A DNA stretch of 64,000 nucleotides. Origin: Hemerocallis citrina (Eukaryota; Streptophyta; Magnoliopsida; Asparagales; Asphodelaceae). The stretch's first letter is position 1. Each line of letters opens with the position of its first letter. The DNA is taken from the NCBI GenBank assembly GCA_017893485.1, contig CM030366.1:74529227-74593226 (forward strand). The letters run 5' to 3'. The position numbers were made by a program, and so were the translations under genes. This document shows positions 1 to 10,280 of this stretch, piece after piece. Below the pieces are notes generated by a model that saw only the letters and a list, made by a program, of their open reading frames with translations, was not told the origin of the DNA and did not search any database.

Positions 1-17
1 TTAGGTTAATATTTATA

Positions 18-92
18 GTAACCCCACTCAAAACCATACACTCACCCGTAACCCTACCACAACCTTACTCATAACCCTACACTGTTAATACA
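18..92. repeat. Degenerate telomere-like repeats, left block
   Basis: Irregular units related to CCCTAA (AACCCTAC, CACCCGTAACC, CATAACCCTA) follow one another. No long perfect run is present, so this looks like a decayed interstitial telomere-like or minisatellite tract, not a chromosome end. A related block follows at 586-737. Confidence 0.5.
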
Positions 93-249
93 TCGAAATC
101 CAAAAGAAACTCGAAGGAATCATGATGAAGACATCGCAATCCAAAACTGGTTTTATGAGATTATTATAGCATGCTCTAAAAAAGAACTAGAGCTGTGCTC
201 TTTGCCAAGTCTCAATGACATGTGAGGACAGCCTTAACAACCACCCAAA

Positions 250-537
250 ATGAGAAACAGACTACTAGGAGGAAAGAAGGTGAGTATTCGTGCCAATGGA
301 AAAATGTGGGAGGTTATTCATAAGGGGATCTATCTGTGGTGCCCACTTTGCATAGTAAAATGTAATAGTAGGCAAGCTATGGAAACACATTTATTAGTAA
401 AGAAGCATGTGCTTTTAGAATCGAAAAACAAAGATGACAAGACAGAGGAGGGGCCCGAGGGGGGGAAAGAGGAAGAGGAAGGTGGTAATGTGGTGGAGGC
501 AGAGGCGGAGTCCACCATTGATAACTTGAGCCTTTGA
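250..537 (+). pseudogene. U1-type C2H2 zinc-finger protein fragment
   Basis: The 95-residue reading frame has one zinc-finger signature at about residues 31-53: CPLC, then twelve residues, then H-x5-H ending in VKKH. This C-x2-C-x12-H-x5-H spacing is that of U1/zf-met fingers found in RNA-binding and matrin-like proteins, where the last part is usually HLxGKKH. It is followed by an acidic tail rich in Glu and Gly. Plant proteins of this type normally carry more than one finger and are longer, so this is probably a gene fragment or a decayed copy. It sits between two telomere-like repeat blocks and no promoter or partner gene is visible. The match rests on the one motif only. Confidence 0.35.
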
Positions 538-585
538 TTTGTCAGTAGACTTGTCAAAATTTTTTGAAAGAGTTTTAAGATATAA

Positions 586-737
586 CCACTAACCCATAAC
601 CCTACACTCACCCGTAACCCTTCAATAACCCTACTCATAACCCTATACTAACCCGTAACCCTACCATAACCCCTGTTATGCCCTACCCCTATCCTAACCC
701 CTGTTAACAATAACCTTAACCTTACCCTAACCCTAAG
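586..737. repeat. Degenerate telomere-like repeats, right block
   Basis: About 150 bp of units such as CCATAACCCTA, CCGTAACCCT and CCCTAACCCTAAG. Two clean CCCTAA units lie near 724-736, and the rest are drifted. The plant consensus CCCTAAA is not clearly seen. The family resemblance to the block at 18-92 suggests one tract interrupted by the zinc-finger fragment. Confidence 0.5.
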
Positions 738-1127
738 TGCGCGTGTGTTCCACACCGACGCCCAAGTTGGGTGTGTTCTCCCTCCGGAGAAAATATTCGT
801 ACCCTAACTGAAATATTATGGGTTTGGGGGGTACGGTTAGGGGTTAGGTGTTGAACCGGATAGGTATACGCATTCCAGATGAAATTACATATTAGGGGTA
901 AAAATATATTAAAAAAATTAATTTTTACTAATGAAAAGATCATCTTTTATTTTATGGTATTTTTTAAAAACATTTAACCATTATGATTTTATATTGGTTA
1001 GTTAGGTGGCTAAAAATGAAAATTAATAAAATATATAAACGATATACAAGCATATGAATGTCTTTGGTGTGTAGTTCGAGAGACACTGTTCGTAAAGAAT
1101 GGAGAGACAGTTGTAAAAAGCATAAAT
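738..1127. other. Unassigned AT-rich sequence
   Basis: No coding sequence, RNA or transposon end was recognised between the telomere-like tract and the MULE repeat array. Short reading frames here show no motif. Confidence 0.4.
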
Positions 1128-2372
1128 TTTTTTTTGCAAAATTTCATATAACGGCCTAAGCTTTACAAACAAAAATGGTGCTCTCTGACTTGTTGCTCCT
1201 TTTAGCTTGGGCCAGTCAGAGAGCAAACGAAAAAATCCAACTTTTTTTGTTATAACCTAGACCGTTGTTGGAGAGAATGACCTAAGCTTTAAAAAAAAAA
1301 TTGTAGCTCTCTGACTTGTTGCTCCTTTTAGCTTGGGCCAGTCAGAGATTAAACAAAAAATCCAATTTTTTTGCTATAACCTAGGACAACGGCCTAAGCT
1401 TTAATTTTTTTTTTTAGCTCTCTGACTTATTACTCCTTTTAGCTTGGACAAGTCAGAGAGAAACCCAAAAAATCCATTTTTGTTTTGCTATAACCTAGGC
1501 TGTTGTTGGAGACAACGGCCTAAGCTTAAAAAAAAAATTTGTTGCTCTCTGACTTGTTGCTCCTTTTAGTTTGGCAAAGTCAGAAAGCAAACCAAAAACT
1601 CCAATTTTTTTGCTATAACTTAGGTCGTTATTGGAGACAACGACCTAAGCTTTTAAAAATAAAATTTGTTGCTCCTTTTAGTTTGGGCAAGCCAGAGAGC
1701 AAACCAAAAAATCCAATTTTTTTGCTATAACTTAGGTCGTTGTCGGATTAAAAAAAATTGTTGCTCTCTGACTTGTTTCTCCTTTTAGCTTAGATAAGTC
1801 AGAGAGCAAACCAAAAAAACTATTTTTTTTGCTATAACCTACGCCATTGTTGGAGACAACGGCCTAAGATTTTTAAAAAAAATTGTAGCTCTCTGACTTG
1901 TGGCTCCTTTTAGCTTGGGCAAGTCAGAGAGCAACCAAAAAAATCCAATTTTTTTTGCTATAACCTAGGCCGTTGTCTCTAAGCTTTAAAAAAAAAATAT
2001 TGTTGCTCTCTGACTTGTTACTCCTCTTAGTTTGACCAAGTCAGAGAGCAAACCAAAAACTCCAATTTTTTTTGCTATAACTTAGGCCGTTATTGGAGAC
2101 AACAGCCTAAGCTTTTAAAAATAAAATTTGTTGCTCTCTGACTTGTTGCTCCTTTTAGCTTGGGCAAGCCAGAAAGAAAACCAAAAAATCCAATTTTTTT
2201 TGCTATAACCTAGGCCGTTGTTGGAGGCAATGGCCTAAGCTTTAAAAAAAAAGTTGTTGCTCTATGTCTTGTTGCTCCTTTTAGCTTGGGCAAGTCAGAG
2301 AGCAAACCCAAAATTTCAAATTTTTTGCTATAACTTAGGCCGTTGTCTCCAACAACGGCCTTAGTTTTAAAA
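1128..2372. repeat. Tandem array of ~110-127-bp units with two hairpins each
   Basis: About ten diverged units are visible, with the landmark GCTCTCTGACTTG near 1180, 1306, 1415, 1542, 1760, 1887, 2004, 2133 and 2258, plus a shortened unit near 1666. Each unit holds two inverted repeats: GCTCTCTGACTTG pairs with CAAGTCAGAGAGC across about 19 nt, and TAGGCCGTTGT pairs with ACAACGGCCTA across about 5 nt. Poly-A/poly-T tracts separate them. Subterminal arrays like this are common in large MULEs and may be transposase-binding regions; that role is inferred. Confidence 0.85.
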
Positions 2373-2899
2373 ACAAAATTTGGACTTTTGTGAGTTCTAC
2401 ACAAAAGACTTTGCTAGGTTTAAAAAATAAAAAAAATAAACAAAAAGTGAACACAGCTGCTGCAGGCTGCTACACATAGTTCTCAAAAAAACTTCTACAC
2501 ACAATTACACTTCAATCCCACCAACATGTACAGTTAACAACAACACTAACACCAATAACAACTCAAAAAGAACAAAAACAACAAAATTAACAATAAACAC
2601 AAACCAACAACACTTGAGTCCCAACAACATTTAAAATTAACAACACAAACCAATTAACAACACTTGCATCAATATCTAACATACTGAAACTTTACATCAA
2701 AAAATTTCAATTCACAATGGATCATCATATCTCTCGTCGGAACTCTCTTCATCGGATGGGTTCATTTCTTGCGGATTGATTGCCCTTCATTCAAACATAA
2801 GTTTTAGTTAGTGACAAATTCATTTACCACAAATGAAGTATAATAAATTTAAAAGAGGGAGAAACAAAGAAAGTACGAGTCTTACCCCTCAAATATTGT

Positions 2900-5111
2900 T
2901 GGACAATTTCTTGAAACATGATTCATTTGCACAATGCCGCATATTCGGCACCATCTCGGTTTTTTAATGCAAAGTTTCTCTCTTATCAGCCTCAATCTTT
3001 TGGCACAAGGCCTTCCTTTTGTCATGCATTGTTGTGGGTCCCTTACGCGTGTAGGTATGTGTCCACTGCCTTCTTCATGAGGTTGTGTACTAGAATGCGG
3101 TTGTGCATACCATCCGGTTGTGCACTACCTAGCGGTTCTGCACTATCATGTGGTTGTGAGGCATCTTCGGGTTGTCCACCCAATTCGGGTTGTAGCTGAG
3201 AGACGCCGTCAATGATCTTCTACAAATTCTCTAACGTGTATTTGTAACTTTTATTGGAGGAACAACCAAGATCGATAATCTGTTTTGCATGGTAGCTCAA
3301 CTCACAATATCGAGAAGCAAAATTCTCGGTATTGGGTTCGGTTGGAACAGATGTATAACTTCTTCTCATAACATCTCGGGTTCATCTTCTTTTAATGTAT
3401 ATATACGGAAGGGAAGTGTGATGGCTGAACCGAAGAACCACTAAAATATGCCTACAAGGAATACCAACGAAGTCAAAAAAGTGACATGAACATGTAATAA
3501 TTTGGTTGAGTTTGCATAACTGAAGAATGTGAGCCGGTTCTGATTCTCCACAGAGTATCACATGGAAGGTTGAACTATTCGGTGTCTCAAGATCGCCAAC
3601 GAATGTCCCAATATACATGAAGCTTTTTGTAACTTCATCTTGGAATTTGTAAAAGATTTTCAAAGTGTATGTTTTCGCCATTTGTGCCTCCAAAGCCCAT
3701 TCGCTCTTCAACTTCGGTCTCTTCTCACGGTTACGATGATTTTCTTTCAGTTCATCGTGTCTTTGCCTTCCCAAAAAGTGATCGAAGATGACGGCAAATT
3801 CATGCAAGGAATATTTCTTTTCTGTATGATGCTTCAAGGCAGAATGTGATGACTCAACCCGTTGGCTACTTAATATGCCGGCCCAAAAAGAATCTTTAGC
3901 GTAGATGGGTGCCCAATTTTTATGGATATCAAATAGATCGTTCAACCATTTGTTATTCTCTAATCCATATTGCGAAATCAATAAATTTCATTTTTCTACA
4001 AATTCATTCACATATTCGGAATTGTAGATGACATTCTTCAAAGATTCCCTAAACTTGTCGATATCGTTCGACATAATTACCTCCTACGGTAACTTATCCA
4101 ATATGTGCCAAATACAAAACCGATGCCAAGTCTGGGGAAAAATTTTCTTCACTGCGGCGGCGATCCCATGGTCTTGATCAGTGACAATACCGGATGGAGC
4201 ACAATTCATAACAGCTAACCACTTTTCAAAGAACCATTCAAACGAATATGCCGTCTTATTTGGAATGAACCCACCTCCTAAGAAAGTCGATTGCCAATGT
4301 TGATTCACTCCAACAAAGGGACCAAATAACATTCCATACCGATTCGTATTGTACGTGGCATCAAAGCAAAGTACATCACCAAATTCTTGATAATTCATCC
4401 TAGAAATACCAACCCACATATAATGTGACAACCGCCCTTCGGGATCTACTTGAATGTCATAAAAAATTGAAAGATCAGTCTATTTCTTAGATTCGAAAAA
4501 ATCAATTAGCATTTTAGAATCATGTCCTTTCAATGCTTCTTGCGAGTCTCTAAGTAAATTTCTAACATCTTTTTCGGTGAATCCTACTTGATCGTGACCA
4601 CCACAAGCACTTTCGAAGAAGAGCATTTTTCGATATGTCTGGATTTTAGCTTGGTTGAATTGATCTATTATCCTTTTATCCGTATTTGACACGAAACAGT
4701 TTCAGGGCAAAAGATGCCTTCTACTGGGTGAGGTGAATTTGTGATTGTGTGCTTCATGAAATGAATACAACAACCATGTATTACTTGCTTCGTTCAATTT
4801 TATACGAACGCAAGTCTTGCAACCCATTCTACAGGTTGTTCCCCGCCTACTATCACTATGTTGACTCAGCGACGACCCGGCTTTATTACACAGATATGAC
4901 TTATCTACTTTCACTCCTCCCTTTAATTTATTCCCACCCTTCGCATTGCAAAACTCCCACAACGAGCATATGATGAATAGAAATTTTCGGCCTCAACTAA
5001 AGTTGGAAACGTCATACCTAACTTTGGTTTTAGATGTTCTTCGACTAACGGTATGGAATCAATGATTGGTTCTACCCGCACAAAATTATCGTCGGCAACA
5101 GAACTCTCCAA
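2900..5111 (-). pseudogene. FAR1/MULE transposase pseudogene
   Basis: Reading 5111 down to 2900, the domains of a FAR1-type MULE transposase appear in order. The FAR1 DNA-binding domain is at about 5060-4710 (YLCNKAG, RRGTTCRMGCKTCVRI, and a closing HNH). The MULE catalytic domain is at about 4430-4084 (FDATYNTNRYGM with the first Asp, then VTDQD) and continues near 3840 (SQRVESSH). A SWIM zinc finger is at about 3515-3420 (CSC...CRH). A low-complexity tail extends to about 2900. The protein would cut and paste the element in the nucleus. It is dead as it stands: there is a frameshift near 4925-4940 and in-frame stops near 4700, 4478, 4082 and 3985, with more in the tail. A 27-bp direct duplication (about 5025 and 5137) disturbs the N-terminus. 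Domesticated FAR1/FHY3 genes share these domains, but the flanking repeats and stops favour a transposon copy. Confidence 0.85.
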
Positions 5112-5264
5112 AATTATAAACTATCGTCGGCACAAAATTTTAGATGTTCTTCGACTAACGGTATCATTGTTCATCTGAAAAAAATATATATTTTTGGTAA
5201 ATTAATACACACATCATATTTAAAACAGCTTGTAACAAACGATTGTGATATATATATATACATA

Positions 5265-6200
5265 CGAAACAAAATACATGAGAAAACCTCACAAACGACA
5301 TTCAAAAAATACGAAACTCTGCGATTGGGTCCGGCTTGCCGCACACAAGGTAACGAAACTTGTAGAAGTAAGTTCCGATCCACGGTTTGCAAGATACAAC
5401 CGTGTCTCGCTCACTTTCACTCTTGGAAATGAGGAGAATGTGATACATGGACGCATAGAAAATCGTAGGTGACAACTCGCAACTACAAGTTGCTATGACT
5501 TGTGAGTGGCGAGACCAACCTACTCGTTAAATTACGGATTTTCAAGTAAGTTCTCTATTGAAAACTCGCTCAAAACATAATAAAATTCATGAGAAAACTG
5601 CACAATTGACGGTAAAAAAACTAAACTTTGTGATTGGGTCGGGCTTCCAGTACACAAGGCAAGCGAGTTCCGACCCACGGTTTGCAAGATACAGCCATGT
5701 ATCGCATTCATTCATGAAAAATGCCAACAATGCGATACATTGACGTAGGCCCCAAACCGTGGGTCGGAACTCGCAACTATAAGTAGCATTTGGTAGTGAG
5801 CGGTAAGCCCAACATGCTCACAAAATTTTTTATTTTTTGGATGTCATTTCCTAGTGAAAAGTCTCTCGATAGAAATCAAACATTAATTATTGTTGTTGTT
5901 TGATATACAGTAGAAATCCGCACAAGCGAGATCAAAAAATTCCAAAATTTTGGGAGTAGGACAGACGCAAAACACATGAGCCAACAAAATTTATAGAGGT
6001 GAGTTTCGACTTACGGTTTGCAATATACGCCGATGTATCGCTTTCACTCAAAAAAAATAGTCGAAAGCGATACATGACCGTACACTTCAAACTGTGAATC
6101 CAAACACACTTCCATAAGTTGCATTGGCTTGTGCGTGGCGAGCCCGACGTACTCGCAAAATTGCATAATTTTTGGATCTCTTTGTGCGCTATTACTAACA
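5265..6200. repeat. Three diverged ~300-bp repeats, each a foldback
   Basis: Units lie at about 5265-5560, 5575-5850 and 5915-6200. Shared landmarks are GATTGGGTC(C/G)GGCTT, GACCCACGGTTTGCAAGAT, ATGTATCGC and a closing TGGCGAGACC-like segment. Within each unit the left half (CCCACGGTTTGCAAGATAC...) is inverted in the right half (...GATACAT...AAACCGTGGGTCGG), so single units can fold on themselves. They lie just upstream of the transposase start and could be its regulatory region; that is inference. Confidence 0.75.
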
Positions 6201-6359
6201 ACGAACAACAACAACTAATACTATATCTACATCGACAATAAAACTATAATACTTAATCTATAATTAGCTACGCATAATATACAAATTCTACACTCAAACA
6301 TTGAATAAAAAATTTCAATCAATTAACCTAGTTAGATCTACTAAAATAGAATAAAAATA

Positions 6360-6690
6360 ATACCATTCACAATGAGGGTTTTCGGAAAGAAGATAGAGGA
6401 GGTCCTTGCGCGCTGCTGTAGAGAAAGGAAGGGGAGTAGGGTTTGGCTAATTTTCTTAGGATTAGAGTTTTCTGGTTGGGGAGATTGCGTATGGGTTAGG
6501 ATTTTTTGTAATCGGGATCTTCAAAGGAAGAGGAAAAGAGTGTGAGAAGAGGGAGAGATTGAGTAAGAAGAAACGAGCAAGAGAGAGCTAGGGTTTTCAG
6601 ATCGAGAGAGAGAGAGCTAGGGTTTGGAAAATGGATTTCTCGAGCTCCAGTAGCGAGAGAGAGAGTTGTGAGGGAGATGACGATCTGAGT
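6360..6690. other. GA-rich leader-like sequence upstream of the MULE transposase
   Basis: The stretch is rich in GAGAGA with two GCTAGGGTTT motifs, which resembles plant 5' untranslated or promoter-proximal DNA. No TATA element or start could be fixed, and the orientation relative to the transposase is uncertain. Confidence 0.3.
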
Positions 6691-6693
6691 ATG

Positions 6694-6884
6694 TACAAGT
6701 GTTTGGATAAATACTTGTACATACCTAGGCCGTTGTTGGGAACAACGGCCTAGGTTGATTTTTTTTTTAAAAAAACAACCTAGCCCGTTGTTCCCAACAA
6801 CGGCCTAAGTATAACTTTTTCCCAAAAAAAACTTCACGCCAAAAAAATGCTAAGTCTGAAGCGTTTTTTGGCGTGAAGTTCCAA
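6694..6884. repeat. Cluster of four perfect or near-perfect hairpins at the MULE edge
   Basis: In order: GTATGTACAAGT / ACTTGTACATAC; CCTAGGCCGTTGTT / AACAACGGCCTAGG with a 3-nt loop; CCGTTGTT / AACAACGG; and AACTTCACGCCAAAAAA / TTTTTTGGCGTGAAGTT with a 16-18-nt loop. The second and third repeat the palindrome of the tandem array at 1128-2372. Confidence 0.8.
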
Positions 6885-6961
6885 AAAATGCCCCTCTGCT
6901 TTTAGAGCCCCTTAGTAGGAGCGCTACTGGGTGAAAACATACTCGTTTTCAACCGAACATT

Positions 6962-6965
<4 letters not shown>

Positions 6966-7033
<68 letters not shown>

Positions 7034-7034
7034 T
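6966..7034. repeat. (TA)n followed by (CA)n microsatellite
   Basis: About 50 bp of uninterrupted TA runs into about 16 bp of CA. It lies within the truncated left LTR of the TRIM-like element. Confidence 0.95.
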
Positions 7035-7350
7035 CATACTATACTATATATATCCGAAAATTACGGGGTATTACATGCACCCCCCCCCTAGAAATCAGCG
7101 TCCTCGTCGAGTACGGGACATGCATAACCTTGTGCAGGATCTCATTTCTAGCTGATGTGGAATGACGTACCCTGATTCTGCTAGCTATACAGTACCTCGA
7201 TTCTGCGTATTGTCAGTCCCCTAGCCCACCTCAGTGAATTTAACCGGACGACCTGACCCACCCCCACTCCTTCTCAGGCATACTTACCAGTACATCTGCT
7301 AGCTCCATCTCAGGCATAACCACCACTCTGTACCCACACTCAGTGTTGAA

Positions 7351-7367
7351 AGTCAGCACTTATACCA
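7351..7367 (-). other. Putative primer binding site (initiator Met tRNA-like)
   Basis: Read on the minus strand this is TGGTATAAGTGCTGACT, starting four bases after the LTR end. It resembles the common plant site TGGTATCAGAGC. It sets the element's orientation. Confidence 0.45.
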
Positions 7368-7799
7368 TTTTGTAACACCCCTTCCCCAAACTCAGATAAT
7401 TTATACAATTTATCAAACAAATTATTTATTATTTAGTACAACTGCCCATCATAGGCTACCTCTCAAAAGGTGGTTAACCGGATTGGTGACTCTTGATCAT
7501 AGACATTATTATTTATTATTAATTAATCTTGTATTAATCCCGATATGGGACAATCTCAAACCATACACCGTTGTTTCTCTCTTGGTATGACGTAAGCAAG
7601 TGCCCCCCTCCCACGTCGACACAACAGCAGAGAGCACAACCAGCCGCTCTTTCCTTCTCTCTTGGGCCTGCACGTGGGGCCCCCACCTCCACGTGACCCC
7701 ATCTGCCAAAAAGCACAACACCAAATTCATTTTTCAAGCAATTCATTATTACATGATTCGCCATCTAACATTATTTACCACATATACCATCATCATCAT

Positions 7800-7803
<4 letters not shown>

Positions 7804-7881
<78 letters not shown>
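7804..7881. repeat. (TA)n microsatellite
   Basis: About 78 bp of TA dinucleotides lie inside the TRIM-like LTR, just before its end. They follow an (ATC)n stretch at 7789-7803. Confidence 0.95.
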
Positions 7882-7886
<5 letters not shown>

Positions 7887-7907
7887 CAGAAATTATGGGG
7901 TGTTACA

Positions 7908-8321
7908 GATGCAGTGTTTCTCAAGGTGTCTTCGACAAAAGGGGTGATCAGATTTAGGAAAGGTGGCAAGTTGGCGCCAAGGTACATTGGGCCATACAGG
8001 ATTTTGAGGCGGATTGATAAGATGTCATATAAGTTGGAGTTTCCTGAAGAATTGGCATAAGTAAATGATGTGTTCCATGTGTCAATGCTGAGAAAGTATG
8101 TGCCAGATCAGATTCACCAGTTGATGGAAGTGCCCGAGAGATTGCAGTTGAACTTGAGCTACAAGGAACAGCCTGTGAAGATTGTGGACCGTCGAGAGAA
8201 GGTGTTAAGGAATAAAGTTATACCTATGGTCAAGGTATTGTGGAGGAACCAGTTGTTCGAGGAAGCCACTTGGGAGCCGGAGGATCGCATGAAGAAGGAT
8301 TTTCTCGAACTTTTTATGTAA
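7908..8321 (+). pseudogene. Ty3/gypsy integrase C-terminus with chromodomain
   Basis: The frame begins inside the integrase C-terminal region (VFLKVSSTKGVIRFRKGGKL, then PRYIGPYRIL and VFHVSMLRKY). It ends in a chromodomain-like module (LWRNQLFEEATWEPEDRM), the arrangement of plant chromoviruses, probably the Tekay/Del lineage. Chromodomains direct integration towards particular chromatin. One in-frame stop (TAA at 8058-8060) breaks it, and everything upstream is cut off by the TRIM-like element at 7907. The stop codon at 8319-8321 is followed by the polypurine tract and LTR, as expected for the end of pol. Confidence 0.85.
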
Positions 8322-8384
8322 TTTTCTTCATTTGCTTGTAATTGTTTTTGTCCCTACTAGCGGTAGTTCTGAGGACAGAACTAT

Positions 8385-8400
8385 TCTAAGGAGGGAGCAA
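8385..8400 (+). other. Polypurine tract before the gypsy 3' LTR
   Basis: AAGGAGGGAGCAA lies directly before the LTR start TGTAACATCC at 8401, the normal priming site for plus-strand DNA synthesis. Confidence 0.8.
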
Positions 8401-8580
8401 TGTAACATCCTGGAATTTTAAATAATATTTTAGAAATTATAAATGAATTAAAATGAATTTTTGGAATTTAACAAACATTTTTATGAAATTTTCTTTTTTT
8501 GCACGTGCAAAACACGTACAAATATTTTCTTGGAAAACACAAAGTCCGAAAATCTAAAATTTATTAGTAGATATTATGTA

Positions 8581-8956
8581 GGCTAAATTTTAAAAAAGCC
8601 CCTTGAACTATACCCTTGATGCAGAAAATCTCACTGAACTTTTTTATGTGCAGAAAACCACACTCAAGTATAGTTGCAAAAAACCCATTCCCACGGTGTG
8701 GGCTTTCTACTAAAGTTGAGTAAGGTTTTTTGACAATAATGAGAAAGATGCATGATATTTTCTGAACCAACTTGCAAAGATGAATTTGGTTATCTAATAC
8801 AAGCATAAAAGTTAGATGTGATTTTTTGGAAATATACTTCAGGGGGGGTTTTTGCAAACATACTTGAGTGTGGTTTTCTGTGTTAAAAAAAGTTCAGTGA
8901 GGTTTCTGCATAAAGGAGATAGTTCAAAGGTTTTTTTTTTTCTTTCAAATTTAGCC
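8581..8956. mobile_element. Foldback MITE, MULE-type (376 bp)
   Basis: Ends are GGCTAAATTT and AAATTTAGCC. The terminal ~110 bp on each side are inverted copies (CACTGAACTTTTTT / AAAAAAAGTTCAGTG; ACCACACTCAAGTAT / ATACTTGAGTGTGGT). The flanks TATTATGTA (8572-8580) and TATTATTTA (8957-8965) match at 8 of 9 bases, the target-duplication length of Mutator-like elements. It carries no gene. Confidence 0.8.
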
Positions 8957-10280
8957 TATTATTTATAAATTTACTGGATTTTGATGAATGAATAATGACA
9001 TATTTGCAAATACTAAAAAATGAAGGAATTTTGTGCGAAATTGCCACTTGGAGTAAAAACTCAAGATTTTGGTTTTTTTGGTTGTGTTTATTGGCCGGCC
9101 AATTCAAGAGAGTAAGGGAATTTAATTTTATTTTATTTTAAATCAATTTGATTAACTAATAATTGGAAGGATCCATATATATAAATAAATAATTTTCTTG
9201 AGGAGTAAATTTGTAAACTTTGTGAAACCCTAAAAACTGGAATCCCGGCCTATATTAGAGGCAGTAGAAGCCGCTATTCCTTTGTGGTGAACTCAAAACA
9301 TATTTTCTCATTATTTTCTTAGAGTTTAAAGCTTGGATCTTGGACTTTGCAAAGGAGGAAGAATGAGTTTTTCTTTACTATTTCTTTTGTGCTTCGATTG
9401 AATCTTCTTGAGGTGAGTGATATTTTCTTACCTTTTGTTTACGATATGATTATGAATTGTTCAAATGGAATGCATGATTAGAAGTTGTATGATTATGAAA
9501 TATGATGTGTGAATACAAATTCTAAATGAATAGATAACTAATCAACATCTTTATGAAGAAATATGAATGTATGAGTAATTTTCCATGCTTAAATAGTTGA
9601 TGTATGGAATACACAATGATCATCACTTTCCTATGCCATGCTTGAATAACCATGTTTGAATTGATCTTGAATATGAGATATGTAGAGTTGTCATCTAATT
9701 AGTATAGATCTAATTATTGCTTGTGTGAGAATTCAGTGGATTGTGGATGTATATCATGTATAACTAGAATGCAAATTGAATAGTAATGTCATACATGCAT
9801 ATGGATGAATAGAAATTCTTTAAGTTGTTGTTTTGGTTTTGTATTCGCTATTTTGAGATTAAAGATGAAGAATTAATATTGGTTTGGATTGTGATTGAAT
9901 AAAAAGTGAAAGAACTTGATGTTAAGTTGGATGGATGGAGATATTTTGACCAATGAATGTGTAACATAAGATTACTTTCAGTTTTAAACATGTTTGAATT
10001 GTGTTATGAAGGAGATTTCGACTGCATTTGTAAGAGTTCAAATATTCATATGAGAAGTTCTTCAAAATCTTGATTTTCGCAACAATATGAATTTCAAAAA
10101 ATTTCTTCTTTTGTGAAATAAATGAGGATTTGATCTGATGCATAGCTTAAGTTATTTTGGCCAAGGATGTATTTGTGTTGTTACAAATTTTTAGCAATTT
10201 TAATCATGTATTCGAAGTTTTAAACGTATATCAGATTTGAAAGAATAGCGGAGTTCTTGGCTGTCGCAGACTAGACATTC

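Larger units (their letters stand above)
1128..6885 (-). mobile_element. Mutator-like element (MULE) with FAR1-type transposase, decayed
   Basis: A broken MULE transposase on the minus strand (2900-5111) lies between two regions that share the palindromic motif GGCCGTTGTTG/CAACAACGGCC: the tandem array at 1128-2372 and the hairpins at 6720-6810. That shared motif is the reason for treating 1128-6885 as one element. Foldback repeats (5265-6200) and a GA-rich leader (about 6540-6680) would lie 5' of the transposase. I could not find a clean terminal inverted repeat pair or a 9-bp target duplication, so the outer limits are estimates. The interior from 2405 to about 2900 holds A-rich sequence with no recognised feature. 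Confidence 0.6.
6935..7907 (-). mobile_element. TRIM-like short LTR retroelement
   Basis: A complete LTR runs from 7371 (TGTAACACCCC) to 7907 (GGGGTGTTACA). A second, left-truncated LTR of the same family ends at 7075 (CGGGGTATTACA, also preceded by a TA array). On the minus strand the right LTR is followed after a few bases by TGGTATAAGTGC (7351-7367), which resembles the initiator-Met tRNA primer site. The left LTR is preceded by a G-run polypurine tract (7078-7090 read in reverse). Only about 295 bp lie between the LTRs, with no coding sequence, as in terminal-repeat retrotransposons in miniature. It interrupts the gypsy integrase at 7908; no target duplication was found on the left. Confidence 0.5.

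Noticed and set aside
250..537. Intact zinc-finger gene
   Set aside because: A single finger in a short frame with no promoter, intron or terminator; kept only as a fragment.
2918..3199. 93-residue plus-strand frame
   Set aside because: It is the opposite strand of the decayed C-terminal tail of the FAR1/MULE transposase.
7371..7907. Plain solo LTR reading on the plus strand
   Set aside because: A primer-site-like and a purine-tract-like sequence on the minus strand, and a second related LTR end at 7075, fit a short two-LTR element better; this remains uncertain.
7600..8060. Frames with long Ile-Tyr runs
   Set aside because: They translate a (TA)n microsatellite; only the part after 7908 is real integrase.
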